A stretch of DNA of 64,000 nt from JBBQHX01 sp035306065 (lineage in GTDB: Bacteria > Gemmatimonadota > Gemmatimonadetes > Gemmatimonadales > Gemmatimonadaceae), in the NCBI GenBank assembly GCA_035306065.1, contig DATGOL010000092.1, positions 1 to 64,000 on the forward strand, written 5' to 3'. Both the position numbers and the translations under genes were made by a program. Shown here one piece after another: positions 42,493 to 50,965 of the stretch. Below the pieces are notes generated by a model that was not told the origin of the DNA, did not search any database, and saw only the letters and a list, made by a program, of their open reading frames with translations. Numbering within the stretch: position 1 is the first letter of the stretch; every line of letters starts with the position of its first letter.

Positions 42493-43058
42493 TGCGACTC
42501 TCCTTCCATGAAGGTGTAAAGCCAGGTGCGTGCGCGAGTCCAGTCACGCTTCACCGTGCGCAGGGACATGCCTGTCAACTCGGCAATCTCTTCATAGGAA
42601 AGACCACCGAAGAATCTGTACTCCACCAGCGCGTGAAGCCGTTCGTCCAGCTGGCCCAGCCTGACGAGTGCATCGTCCAGCGTAACGAGATCCATGGATG
42701 CTTCGTCGGCCGCGACCCGGGCGGAATGAAGGGACACTACCTCCGCTCCGCCACCGCGCTTCTGCATCCGACGAGCGCGGGCCTCGTCTACCAGGATGAA
42801 GCGCATCGCGCGTGAGGCGAGCGCGAGAAAGTGCGCCCTGTCATTCGCCTGCAGCCGTTCATGTTTCACGAGGCGCAGGTACGCCTCGTGTACGAGCCCC
42901 GTGGTGTTGAGCGCCTCGGAAGGATCGTGACGCAGTCGCCGCTGATGGGCTATGCCACGAAGCTCCTCGTACACCTGTTCGAACAGGCGGTCGAAGGCCT
43001 CGCGATTCCCCGCCCGGGCGGAACTGAGAAGTTGTGCGGTTATCGATCCTGAAGACAT
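42489..43058 (-). CDS. ECF-type RNA polymerase sigma factor
   Basis: Sigma-70-family protein of 189 residues. Region 2 spans about 15-85 (LFEQVYEELRGIAHQR, ALNTTGLVHEAYLRL, HFLALASRAMRFILVDEARARR) and region 4 about 125-180 (LDERLHALVEYRFFGGLSYEEIAELTGMSLRTVKRDWTRAR). No region 1.1 or 3 is present. The pattern belongs to the TIGR02999-type group that is often encoded next to Ser/Thr kinases. No anti-sigma factor is beside it; the kinase directly downstream, overlapping by GTGA, may control it by phosphorylation. ATG at 43056-43058 gives the natural N terminus; the longer frame to 43106 has no ribosome site either. The divergent gap to 43293 shows no clear promoter. Confidence 0.92.
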   Translation of the reverse strand: MSSGSITAQLLSSARAGNREAFDRLFEQVYEELRGIAHQRRLRHDPSEALNTTGLVHEAYLRLVKHERLQANDRAHFLALASRAMRFILVDEARARRMQKRGGGAEVVSLHSARVAADEASMDLVTLDDALVRLGQLDERLHALVEYRFFGGLSYEEIAELTGMSLRTVKRDWTRARTWLYTFMEGESQ

Positions 43059-43292
43059 GAAGCTGGCGAGACCGTGGCACTTCCTGACCGCGAATCCCGA
43101 TAACACTGGTGAACCGGTGACCCTCCGTCAGTGCTCCTCCGGATATGCCCCGGAATCCCACCCCGCGCAACGGGTGGAGCGAACAATCGTGGCAACCAGG
43201 CCTCGGTGGACGTGAGCAGTGCCGTGAGGGGGCGGCCGGAGGAGGCGCCGGTGCCCGAAGTCATTCATCCGAAACACCTTGCCCGTCATTCC

Positions 43293-44822
43293 ATGCATGC
43301 CTCATCAGTCTTCTCGTTACGTCCGGTTGCTGCTGCTGCCGGTATCGCAATTCTCGCCTCGTGCGGTGGAGATAACGGAACCGAACCTGTGGAGCCGGAA
43401 CGCACCGTTGCATCCGTGGTCGTGACGCCGGCAGCGGCGCAGGTGCAGAACGGCAGTTCCGTTCAGCTCACGTCACGCCTGATGGATCAGGATGGGGCCG
43501 TGTTCAACAGCCTCCCGGCCGGCGTTACGGTGGCATGGTCCAGCGAAGATGCGAACATCGCAAGCGTAAATGACGCGGGCAGCGTTACGGGCAAGAATGC
43601 CGGCGTCGTAAAGATCACGGCAACGGCGGCCGGCCGAAGTGCACAGAGCACCATCACAGTCACTGAAGCTCCGCTTACGTATTCGGAGAACGCGGTTGCA
43701 GTCGGGATGCGAACCCTCACGTACAACGACGGCAAGTACTACAACGCGTTCCGCGACAACAGCACCGGCGACTACGACATCTACCTGCGCACCAGCACCG
43801 ACGGCGTGAACTGGACGGCCAAGATACCCGTGAGCCGAGGTGCAGAGGGCAAGCACGAAATGCATCCTGCCGTGGTTGCATGGGGGAGCGGCACGGACGC
43901 CCAGGTGGCTGTGGCGTACGAGGATCGGAGCGGTACATATGCACAGTGGATGGTTGCCGTGAGCACGGACGGAGGCGACTCGTTCCAGGAGCCCGTTGCC
44001 GTCAGCAACCATCAGGACAGCAAGGAGGCGCGCGGCGCAATCGCGGTCGGAACCGATGGAGTGCTCTATGCCTCCTGGTCGAGGCAATACGGTTCATCGC
44101 GCTGGGATCAGACGTTCTTCAGCAGGAGTGTAGACGGGGGCTCCACCTGGTCTGAGCCAACCGTGGCTTTCCACGGCGACCATTACAGCTTTTTCAACAA
44201 CATCGCCGCCGGGGATGCAGGGGAGGTGTGGATAGCGATTGGCGATGACCAGTTTTACAAGCAGAACATCGTGGTGGTTCGCAGCTCGGATGGCGGCGAA
44301 ACATGGAGCGAGAACCAGATCACGAGCCATGGCTCCATGTGGCAGGCAACCACTCCGAACATCGTGCGGGCTGCAGACGGCACCATTCACGTTGTGTGGC
44401 AGGAAGGTCCACATGCGAAGGGTCCCTATCGCATGTTCCACGCGAGAAGCACCACGGGCGGCGCGAGTTGGAGCACACCGGTTCAGGTGTCAGACGACGT
44501 GGTGGTGGGCGTCGGCAGCAACATTGACTACGCGCAGTCTCCGAGCCTGGCGATAGGAGATGATGGAACGCTGTACACCGTGTGGTCGGATGATCGCTCT
44601 GGTCCGGCGCCTCAGCCGGCCAACCGCAACTACGATGTATACATGGCGACGTCCAGCGACAACGGTGAAACCTGGAGCAGCGACGTGCGGGTGAACGACA
44701 AGCCAGAGGTGTTTGCGCAGGATTGGGCGTCGGTGGCAGTTGGCAGTGCAGGCGCGGTTGTCGTCTGGCGCGATGCCAGGCCAGTCGACTTCACGCAGCT
44801 CTACTACAGAGTGTTTCCGTGA
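43293..44822 (+). CDS. BNR-repeat lipoprotein with Ig-like domain
   Basis: Predicted surface or periplasmic lipoprotein of 509 residues; lipobox ILASC with Cys24. A bacterial Ig-like (BIG2) domain lies at about 37-115 (VASVVVTPAAAQVQNGSSVQLTS, VNDAGSVTGKNAGVVKITATA). The rest is a beta-propeller with many Asp boxes: STDGVNWT, STDGGDSF, SVDGGSTWS, SSDGGETWS, STTGGASWS and SSDNGETWS. No enzymatic residues are visible. Such proteins usually bind polysaccharide or protein ligands outside the cell. The frame is open upstream of the ATG at 43293, but only this start gives a signal peptide. It is divergent from the sigma factor and followed by a 16-bp hairpin. Confidence 0.88.
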   Translation: MHASSVFSLRPVAAAAGIAILASCGGDNGTEPVEPERTVASVVVTPAAAQVQNGSSVQLTSRLMDQDGAVFNSLPAGVTVAWSSEDANIASVNDAGSVTGKNAGVVKITATAAGRSAQSTITVTEAPLTYSENAVAVGMRTLTYNDGKYYNAFRDNSTGDYDIYLRTSTDGVNWTAKIPVSRGAEGKHEMHPAVVAWGSGTDAQVAVAYEDRSGTYAQWMVAVSTDGGDSFQEPVAVSNHQDSKEARGAIAVGTDGVLYASWSRQYGSSRWDQTFFSRSVDGGSTWSEPTVAFHGDHYSFFNNIAAGDAGEVWIAIGDDQFYKQNIVVVRSSDGGETWSENQITSHGSMWQATTPNIVRAADGTIHVVWQEGPHAKGPYRMFHARSTTGGASWSTPVQVSDDVVVGVGSNIDYAQSPSLAIGDDGTLYTVWSDDRSGPAPQPANRNYDVYMATSSDNGETWSSDVRVNDKPEVFAQDWASVAVGSAGAVVVWRDARPVDFTQLYYRVFP

Positions 44823-44862
44823 GGGAAACAACAGCGGTGTGAATCACGAAATGGTTCGACAA

Positions 44863-44898
44863 GCCAGGCCCCCGCGGAGTAGTCCGCGGGGGCCTGGC
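44863..44898 (+). terminator. Perfect 16-bp GC hairpin
   Basis: GCCAGGCCCCCGCGGA and its exact complement surround a GTAG loop, 41 bases after the BNR-Ig lipoprotein stop. No T-run follows. The remaining 180 bases to the next gene hold nothing else that I can name. Confidence 0.65.
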
Positions 44899-45081
44899 CT
44901 GCATCGTATCTCGTGTCCATCCTTCGTTGTTCCGTAACCGTGCGCCTGGATAGCCTTGCAATCGGAGTGGCGCATGTGCATCGTGGCCCCGTTCCCCTGT
45001 GACCGCCAACGCACAGTCACGCGGGCGCCCCGAACCCTGAGTGGCCGCGAGCCGCTTCATCTGCCTCAGCAGGAGACTGTA

Positions 45082-46749
45082 ATGACGCCCCAACCGCTCC
45101 ACCGCACAATCACCCGTACGAAGCAGCTCGCACTGTCCGGCATGTGCGCGCTCGTCCTCACGCTGCCGCTCATGTCTTCGCCGGTGGCAGCTCAGGATCC
45201 CGAGCAGCCGAGGGTCACCGAGCCACCGCCGCAGGATCCGCCCCGGATCGCCGCGCTCAAGCAGAGCGTGGTAGCCGAGGTGGAGCAGCGCGCGAAGATG
45301 GTGCAGGAGATCGTGGACATGGTGTTCAGCTTCGGTGAGCTCGGCTACCAGGAAGTGGAAACTTCCAGGTATCTGACCGGGCTTCTGGAGCGCGAGGGCT
45401 TCACCGTGCAGCGCGGCATCTCGGACATGCCCACGGCGTGGGTGGCGAAGTGGGGCTCGGGGTCGCCCGTAATCGCACTCGGCTCGGACATCGACGGCAT
45501 TCCGAAGGCATCCCAGAAGCCCGGGGTTGCATATCGAGAGCCGATCGTGGAGGGCGCGCCAGGTCACGGCGAAGGGCACAACAGCGGGCAGGCTGTGAAC
45601 ATCGTTGCCGCGCTTGCCATGAAGGAGATCATGGAGCGCGACGGAATGCAGGGTACGATCATGCTGTGGCCGGGCACCGCGGAAGAGCTGGTTGGAGCGA
45701 AGGCATATTTCGTGAGGGACGGCCTGTTCGAAAACGTGGACGCCGTGCTCTTCTCGCACGTGTCGAGCAACCTGAGTGTGTCGTGGGGTTCGCAGCGTGC
45801 GAACGGTCTGATCAGCGTGGAGTACACCTTCAACGGCCAGGCAGCACACTCGGCGGGATCGCCGTGGCGTGGCAGGTCTGCACTGGATGCGGTGGAGCTG
45901 ATGAACGTAGGCTGGAACTTCCGCAGGGAGCATCTGCGCTACCAGCAGCGTTCTCACTACATAATCAGCAACGGTGGAGACCAGCCTAACGTGGTGCCGA
46001 GTGTGGCGAGTGTGTGGTACTACTTCCGGGAAACTGACTACCCCGGAATGATGAACATGTGGGCAATCGGAGACAGCATTGCGCGCGGTGCTGCAATGAT
46101 GACAGGCACCGAACTGCAGCCGCCCCGCATACTCGGTACGGCGTGGCCGCAGCATTTCAGCAAGCCGATTGCCACTGCAATGCATGCGAACATTCAGCGT
46201 GTGGGGCTGCCGGAGTGGTCCGGGGACGATCAGAGGTTTGCGCGCGCCGTGCAGGAGGAGGCGGGTGGAACGCCGCGTGGGTTGGCGCAGAACATCGGGC
46301 CCCTGTCCGATCCCATACCCGAATCGCAGAAGACTGGCGGCGGTTCCGATGACATCGGCGATGTGTCCTGGGTAGTGCCTACCGTAACGCTGCGCTATCC
46401 CGCAAACATTCCGGGACTGCCGGGCCACTCATGGTACGACGCGATCGCGATGGCAACGCCAATTGCACACAAGGGTTCGCTGCAGGGCGCAAAGGTGCAG
46501 GCAATGATGCTGGTGGACCTGTTTGCGAATCCGCAGCTGGTGCAGGACGCCAAGCGTTACTTCAACGAAGTGCAGACTGCGAACATGAAGTACACTCCGG
46601 TGCTGCGGCCCACTGACAAGCCGGCAACGGAGCTCAACGAGAACGTCATGGCGCGATATCGTGAGCTGATGCGTCCGTTCTACTATGACCCGGCGAAGTA
46701 CAGGACGTATCTGGAGCAGCTCGGGGTGGTGTACCCACAGGTAAGGTGA
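45082..46749 (+). CDS. Exported M20-type amidohydrolase (AbgB-like)
   Basis: Protein of 555 residues with a signal peptide (cleavage near VAAQD, about 34). It matches the AbgB branch of M20 amidohydrolases, which remove glutamate from p-aminobenzoyl-glutamate: the early VEQRAKMVQEIVDMVFSFGELGYQE, the middle APGHGEGHNSGQAVNIVAALAMKEIM, LWPGTAEELVGAKAYFV, FNGQAAHSAGSPWRGRSALDAV and GGDQPNVVPSVASVWYYFRE blocks. Where many M20D proteins carry His-Ala-Cys-Gly-His, this one reads GHGEGHN, so the metal-binding Cys is Glu. The first metal motif is GSDIDGIP without the usual His. Either the metal site differs or activity is altered. ATG at 45082 follows GGAG at eight bases. Confidence 0.85.
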   Translation: MTPQPLHRTITRTKQLALSGMCALVLTLPLMSSPVAAQDPEQPRVTEPPPQDPPRIAALKQSVVAEVEQRAKMVQEIVDMVFSFGELGYQEVETSRYLTGLLEREGFTVQRGISDMPTAWVAKWGSGSPVIALGSDIDGIPKASQKPGVAYREPIVEGAPGHGEGHNSGQAVNIVAALAMKEIMERDGMQGTIMLWPGTAEELVGAKAYFVRDGLFENVDAVLFSHVSSNLSVSWGSQRANGLISVEYTFNGQAAHSAGSPWRGRSALDAVELMNVGWNFRREHLRYQQRSHYIISNGGDQPNVVPSVASVWYYFRETDYPGMMNMWAIGDSIARGAAMMTGTELQPPRILGTAWPQHFSKPIATAMHANIQRVGLPEWSGDDQRFARAVQEEAGGTPRGLAQNIGPLSDPIPESQKTGGGSDDIGDVSWVVPTVTLRYPANIPGLPGHSWYDAIAMATPIAHKGSLQGAKVQAMMLVDLFANPQLVQDAKRYFNEVQTANMKYTPVLRPTDKPATELNENVMARYRELMRPFYYDPAKYRTYLEQLGVVYPQVR

Positions 46750-46805
46750 GGGAAACCCGGCGGAGCCGGTTGGCAGGGGTTATGAGTTAGAGGATATGGG
46801 TTAGG

Positions 46806-46925
46806 GAGGCCGCTTTGCGGCCTCTCGTCCGCGCGGACATCGATGTCGAACGACACCAGCGGAGGATTGCATAACAGACCTAACACCTAACACCGCCTGG
46901 CACCTAACGCCGGCCTCTGGCCGGC
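46806..46925. repeat. Two hairpins and CCTAAC repeats in an intergenic region
   Basis: The 231 bases between the AbgB-like and FAD genes hold GAGGCCGC-TTT-GCGGCCTC (46806-46824), then ACCTAAC three times (46878, 46885, 46902) and GCCGGCC-TCT-GGCCGGC followed by TTTCCC (46909-46925). GTTAGG, the complement of the short repeat, occurs at 46800. The last hairpin may end the upstream transcript or attenuate the FAD gene, which starts 56 bases later. Confidence 0.55.
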
Positions 46926-46980
46926 TTTCCCGTTACCGCTGCCGCCGGCTCCCCTGTCCGAGATCCATTCGAGGTGACCC

Positions 46981-48213
46981 ATGCTTCAGCAAGTGCTTGC
47001 TCCAGCCGCCGGAACACAAGCCTCAGGCAATACCGTTCATGTCGTAGGCGCCGGACCTGTAGGTCTCCTCGTGGCAGCACTGCTGCAATCCGGCGGCAGG
47101 CACCGGGTGCATCTCTATGAGAAGCGCAGCGAGTACACACGCACGAGAATGGTGCAGCTCGCTCCCTATATCGTGGCAGACTCCGTGGAGAGTTACTCCG
47201 CAGACATGGTTGATGGGGACAGCGTAAGCGCGATCTTCGATCCGGCCGAGTTGCAGGAAGGCCTCGCGTTCAGGCAGTCAATGCCTGCAGACCTGATGAC
47301 GCATCTCAGGCGCTGGGCCAGGGGGTTCTGCCCGCTCAACGACATCGAGCGTTCACTCAGCGAACTGATTGACACGAGAGACGGCCCTGGCGTAATGCGC
47401 ACGGCTGCGAGCGTCACTATCGACTACATGGCAGAGGTCGCAAAGCCGGGAGACATGATCGTGGACTGCACGGGCGCCAGGTCGCTGTTTCGGCCACATC
47501 TCATGCCTGCGGCCGAGGATGATGACGCGAACACCTACACGCTTCGGCTGGAGTATGCCCTCGTCGTCACCTTCCTGTACGGCCAGCCTTACGAGTGCAA
47601 CGAGTTCTGCAAGTACTACAAGAACATCGAGAATCCGTACTACAAGTTCATCCCGGCCGTCAACCGCACCTACACCGACGGCCACACCACGCACGTAACG
47701 GGCATCGTCAGCATTCCGGACGCAGACTATGATCGCATGCCCTCGCGGTTCGACGGACAGTGGCTGCGCAGCAACTTTCCGGACGTTGCGCATTCAATGG
47801 ACCGCTTCATCGCGAAGGTACAGAGGGAAACCAGTGGCGAGATCATTGGCGACCTCGAGATCATCCGGATTCCACTCAACCTGTACCACGCTCGCAATAC
47901 CACCAGCCGTGCATTGCGCCGGAGTGGGAACGGCAGTCCGTTCGCGAACACGCCGGTGTTCCTCGCGGGAGATTCAGCAATGGGTTCCCCTTACTTCCAG
48001 TCCATCTCGCTCGGCTTCGAAAATGCCATGTTCCTTGCCAGCCTCGTGCAGCAGGGGCTCGGGAGAGAGGAAATGGAAGACCGCTACGAGCTGTACACGT
48101 ACAAGCAGTGGCTTCGGGTCTACATGCGAAGCAGGCTGATCAAGCACAACAAGGATCTGTTCGAGCGTGTCGGTGACAACTTCGCGCTGCTCGAGAAGCT
48201 TCACATCTACTGA
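46981..48213 (+). CDS. FAD-dependent oxidoreductase of unknown substrate
   Basis: Protein of 410 residues. An N-terminal Rossmann fold binds FAD (VHVVGAGPVGLLVAALLQ, residues 18-38, then an acidic end HLYEKRSEY), and the second FAD motif is FLAGDSAMGSPYFQSISLGFENA (about 322-344), as in group A flavin monooxygenases (GD motif). The middle part differs from common families: NEFCKYYKNIENPYYKFIPAVNR and a LRSNFPDVAHSMDRF block. I do not recognise a named enzyme; it may hydroxylate or dehydrogenate a hydrophobic substrate. No NAD(P)H-binding motif is seen. ATG at 46981 follows GAGGT. The stop lies three bases from the convergent peroxiredoxin gene. Confidence 0.85.
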   Translation: MLQQVLAPAAGTQASGNTVHVVGAGPVGLLVAALLQSGGRHRVHLYEKRSEYTRTRMVQLAPYIVADSVESYSADMVDGDSVSAIFDPAELQEGLAFRQSMPADLMTHLRRWARGFCPLNDIERSLSELIDTRDGPGVMRTAASVTIDYMAEVAKPGDMIVDCTGARSLFRPHLMPAAEDDDANTYTLRLEYALVVTFLYGQPYECNEFCKYYKNIENPYYKFIPAVNRTYTDGHTTHVTGIVSIPDADYDRMPSRFDGQWLRSNFPDVAHSMDRFIAKVQRETSGEIIGDLEIIRIPLNLYHARNTTSRALRRSGNGSPFANTPVFLAGDSAMGSPYFQSISLGFENAMFLASLVQQGLGREEMEDRYELYTYKQWLRVYMRSRLIKHNKDLFERVGDNFALLEKLHIY

Positions 48214-48216
48214 TCG

Positions 48217-48819
48217 TCAGGCAACGATCGGGTATTCCCGCGTCTCCCAGTGCGCAGCCTTTCCACTTGCCACCGGCCTTGCGATGGTCTGCTCGCCGGG
48301 GTGCCAGTTCGCAGGGCACAGCTGCCCGCTCTGGAGAGCTGCGAGAACGCGCAAAACCTCTCCCGTGCTGCGACCAACGCTGAGGTCGTTCACGCAGATC
48401 CAGCGGATCTTCCGCTGCTGATCCAACAGGTAGGTGGCGCGCAGCGGCACGTTCTCAACCGGGTCAATGATGCCGAGCACCTCGGCCACCTGGTTGTTCG
48501 GGTCCGCGAGCATCGGGAAATCGAGATCCCGGAGCGACGGGCTCTCCTGTCGCCAGGCGAGATGGGTGTCATGATCGTCGCCGCTCATACCGTACACACG
48601 CGCACCGAGCGCGCGAAACTCCCGTAACGCGCGGTTGAACTCAACCAGCTCGGTAGGGCAAACGAATGTGAAGTCCTGCGGCCAGAAGAACACAGCCGTC
48701 CACGAGCCGTCCAGCTCGCTCGAGTGAACGGTGCGAAACTCCGATCCCGGCTCTGCAGATACGCAGGCCTGTACTGAGAATTCCGGGAATTGCTCGCCAA
48801 GTCCGAGTAAACGGGCCAT
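48217..48819 (-). CDS. 2-Cys peroxiredoxin (AhpC type)
   Basis: Thiol peroxidase of 200 residues. The peroxidatic Cys54 lies in TFVCPTE, with Thr51 and Arg127 expected in the active site; the resolving Cys168 is in SGQLCPANW near the C terminus. The whole reads as AhpC/Tsa type: reduces hydrogen peroxide and alkyl hydroperoxides using AhpF, thioredoxin or another reductant. No signal peptide, so cytoplasmic. ATG at 48817-48819 follows AGGGAG at nine bases; the longer frame upstream to 49005 has no support. Divergent from the M28 peptidase; no OxyR-like gene nearby. Confidence 0.94.
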   Translation of the reverse strand: MARLLGLGEQFPEFSVQACVSAEPGSEFRTVHSSELDGSWTAVFFWPQDFTFVCPTELVEFNRALREFRALGARVYGMSGDDHDTHLAWRQESPSLRDLDFPMLADPNNQVAEVLGIIDPVENVPLRATYLLDQQRKIRWICVNDLSVGRSTGEVLRVLAALQSGQLCPANWHPGEQTIARPVASGKAAHWETREYPIVA

Positions 48820-48989
48820 TTTGTAGTCTCCCTCGGTCAGGTGCGAAAAAGAGCGCTGTGCAAGCAAAATGTAGCGAACGTATCTGCCAGTACCCGCCCG
48901 ATCGCCACGAGTGCTGAGCCTGCTTGCGGACGGTTGAGCCTGTCTGACCGGCCCGCAACACGCCGCTCTCGAACTCCTATTGCACAAAC

Positions 48990-50936
48990 ATGACACCGTA
49001 TGCACGTGCAGCGGCCGCTGCTGCGACCCTGATCACATTCGGCACTGTCAGCACACAGGCGCAGTCGCCCGGCACCGACATCTTCGTGGCGCCGCTTGGC
49101 GAGGGCGCGTCTTCAGTCGGAACGCCGCGGAACCTCACGCAGCGCACCGGCTACGACAACCAGCCGTCGTTCACACAGGATGGCGCCGCGGTACTGTACA
49201 CCTCCATTCGTGCGGACGCACAGGCTGACATATGGCGGGTTCCCACCGCCGGCGGACAGCCTTCGCGCCTGACGACCACAGCCGAGTCGGAGTATTCGGC
49301 CACTCCGTTCGGCAATCGGTTTGCGACCGTTCGTGTGGAGGCAGACTCCACGCAGCGACTGTGGTCGTTCCCGCTGCAGGGGGCTGGCAGCAGTGCGAGC
49401 CTTCTCGTTCCCGGCCTCGCTCCCGTCGGGTACTTCGCATTCGTGCGGCAGGAAGAAGTAGCAACCTTCGTACTCGGCGAGCCGGCAACGCTGCAGGTTG
49501 TGCGCACCGGAGACGGCGCTCCTGCCGCACGAACGATTGCGACCGAAATCGGACGCTCGATTCACAGCCTTCCCGGCATGCAGGGCGCTGTGAGCTACAT
49601 GCAGAAGGGCCCGGACGGATGGTGGATCAGCGGACTTCGCACGGCTGGCCAGGGAATGACGGACAGCACCTGGCGCATTGCGCCCGCACTTGGGCGCGTG
49701 GAGGACTATGCGTGGGCCGCGCCCGGGATACTGATATCGGCGCAGGGATCTGTGGTTCACCGCTGGCGCGTGGGAGTAGACACAGCCTGGGTACCTGTCG
49801 CCGATCTTTCGTCCGGCGGAGTTCGGGGCATCACTCGACTGGCGGTGAGTCCCGATGGCGGCACTGTCGCATTCGTGGCGCAGGATGCACCCGCTGTATC
49901 GAGCGCCGTGCCGGACGCGATAGCGGAGGCGTGGCAGGACCTGGCTGTGCTGGCTGCTGATTCACTCCTGGGGCGTGCGACCGGCACCATTGGCGAACGC
50001 AAGGCCGCTCGTTATCTCGCGAGCCGGTTTGCCGAAGCCGGGTTGGTACCGGCCGGTGATGACGGCAGCTTCCTGCAGCGTGTGCCGATCGCGGTTCGTG
50101 AGGCGCAGGGCGCTCCGGCCAACGCAGCAAGGCCGGCGCAGGCAGCGAATGCCGCAGCGTCCACTGCGTCCAGTCCGGGGCGGCGCGTTCAGGCACGCGC
50201 GATACCCGGCTTCGCACTGCCGAGCGACATGGCCGACGCCCGGCTGGACACCGCCACCAACGTTATCGGCATCATCCAGGGCAGCGATCCCGTACTGCGC
50301 AACGAAATCGTGCTCGTCACGGCACATTTCGATCACGTTGGCGTAGGACGTGCCATTGACGGTGATTCCATTTACAACGGCGCGGACGATGACGCCTCGG
50401 GAACAGCCGCAATGCTGGAGATCGCGCGTCGCCTCACGAATGGCGACGCGCCACGACGTACCATCGTTTTCGCAGCGATGACCGGCGAGGAAACCGGGCT
50501 TATCGGCACTCGCTGGTACATTGCCAATCCGTACCGGTCGCTCGAGTCCATCGTTGCCAATCTCAACCTGGAGATGCTGGCGCGGCCCGACACGGCAGCT
50601 GGTGGCTCGGGCAACGTATGGCTCACGGGCAATGAGCGCTCCACCATGGGAGATATCCTGGACGCTGCCGGCGTACCGGTAATTGCCGACCCGCGCCCAG
50701 CCCAGAACTTCTTCGAACGCAGCGACAACATTGCTTTCGCCCGCCTCGGCATCGTGGCGCACACGCTGTCTTCATTCGGGCTGCACGGCGACTACCACCA
50801 GCCGGGCGACGAACTGGAAACGGTGGATCCGGCCCACTTTGCAGCGGCGATCGACGCCGTTACCCGCGCGACGCTGGCGCTTGCCAACGGCGCCAGGCCA
50901 GAGTGGAAGCCCGGAGGCAGGCCACAGCCTCGCTGA
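48990..50936 (+). CDS. Exported M28-family aminopeptidase with N-terminal beta-propeller
   Basis: Protein of 648 residues with a signal peptide (cleavage near TQAQS, about 24). The N-terminal third to half (about 30-310) has WD40-like/PD40 strands (NQPSFTQDGAAVLYTS; LAVSPDGGTVAFVA). An M28 domain follows (about 320-635) with the di-zinc ligands His (TAHFDHVGVG), Asp (NGADDDASGTAAML), catalytic Glu-Glu (MTGEETGLIG), Asp (NLNLEMLARPD) and His (LHGDYHQPGDE). It should release N-terminal residues from peptides outside the cytoplasm. A fusion of PD40 propeller to M28 is known in Gemmatimonadota- and Bacteroidota-like proteomes. ATG at 48990 starts with the signal peptide. The ATP-grasp gene follows after 29 bases, so they may be cotranscribed. 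Confidence 0.92.
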   Translation: MTPYARAAAAAATLITFGTVSTQAQSPGTDIFVAPLGEGASSVGTPRNLTQRTGYDNQPSFTQDGAAVLYTSIRADAQADIWRVPTAGGQPSRLTTTAESEYSATPFGNRFATVRVEADSTQRLWSFPLQGAGSSASLLVPGLAPVGYFAFVRQEEVATFVLGEPATLQVVRTGDGAPAARTIATEIGRSIHSLPGMQGAVSYMQKGPDGWWISGLRTAGQGMTDSTWRIAPALGRVEDYAWAAPGILISAQGSVVHRWRVGVDTAWVPVADLSSGGVRGITRLAVSPDGGTVAFVAQDAPAVSSAVPDAIAEAWQDLAVLAADSLLGRATGTIGERKAARYLASRFAEAGLVPAGDDGSFLQRVPIAVREAQGAPANAARPAQAANAAASTASSPGRRVQARAIPGFALPSDMADARLDTATNVIGIIQGSDPVLRNEIVLVTAHFDHVGVGRAIDGDSIYNGADDDASGTAAMLEIARRLTNGDAPRRTIVFAAMTGEETGLIGTRWYIANPYRSLESIVANLNLEMLARPDTAAGGSGNVWLTGNERSTMGDILDAAGVPVIADPRPAQNFFERSDNIAFARLGIVAHTLSSFGLHGDYHQPGDELETVDPAHFAAAIDAVTRATLALANGARPEWKPGGRPQPR

Positions 50937-50965
50937 GGGGGATCGTCACTCTGACAAGGAGATAC

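Noticed and set aside
44791..46428. 545-codon minus-strand frame across the AbgB-like gene
   Set aside because: No signal peptide, domains or ribosome site; the plus strand encodes a complete M20-type protein there.
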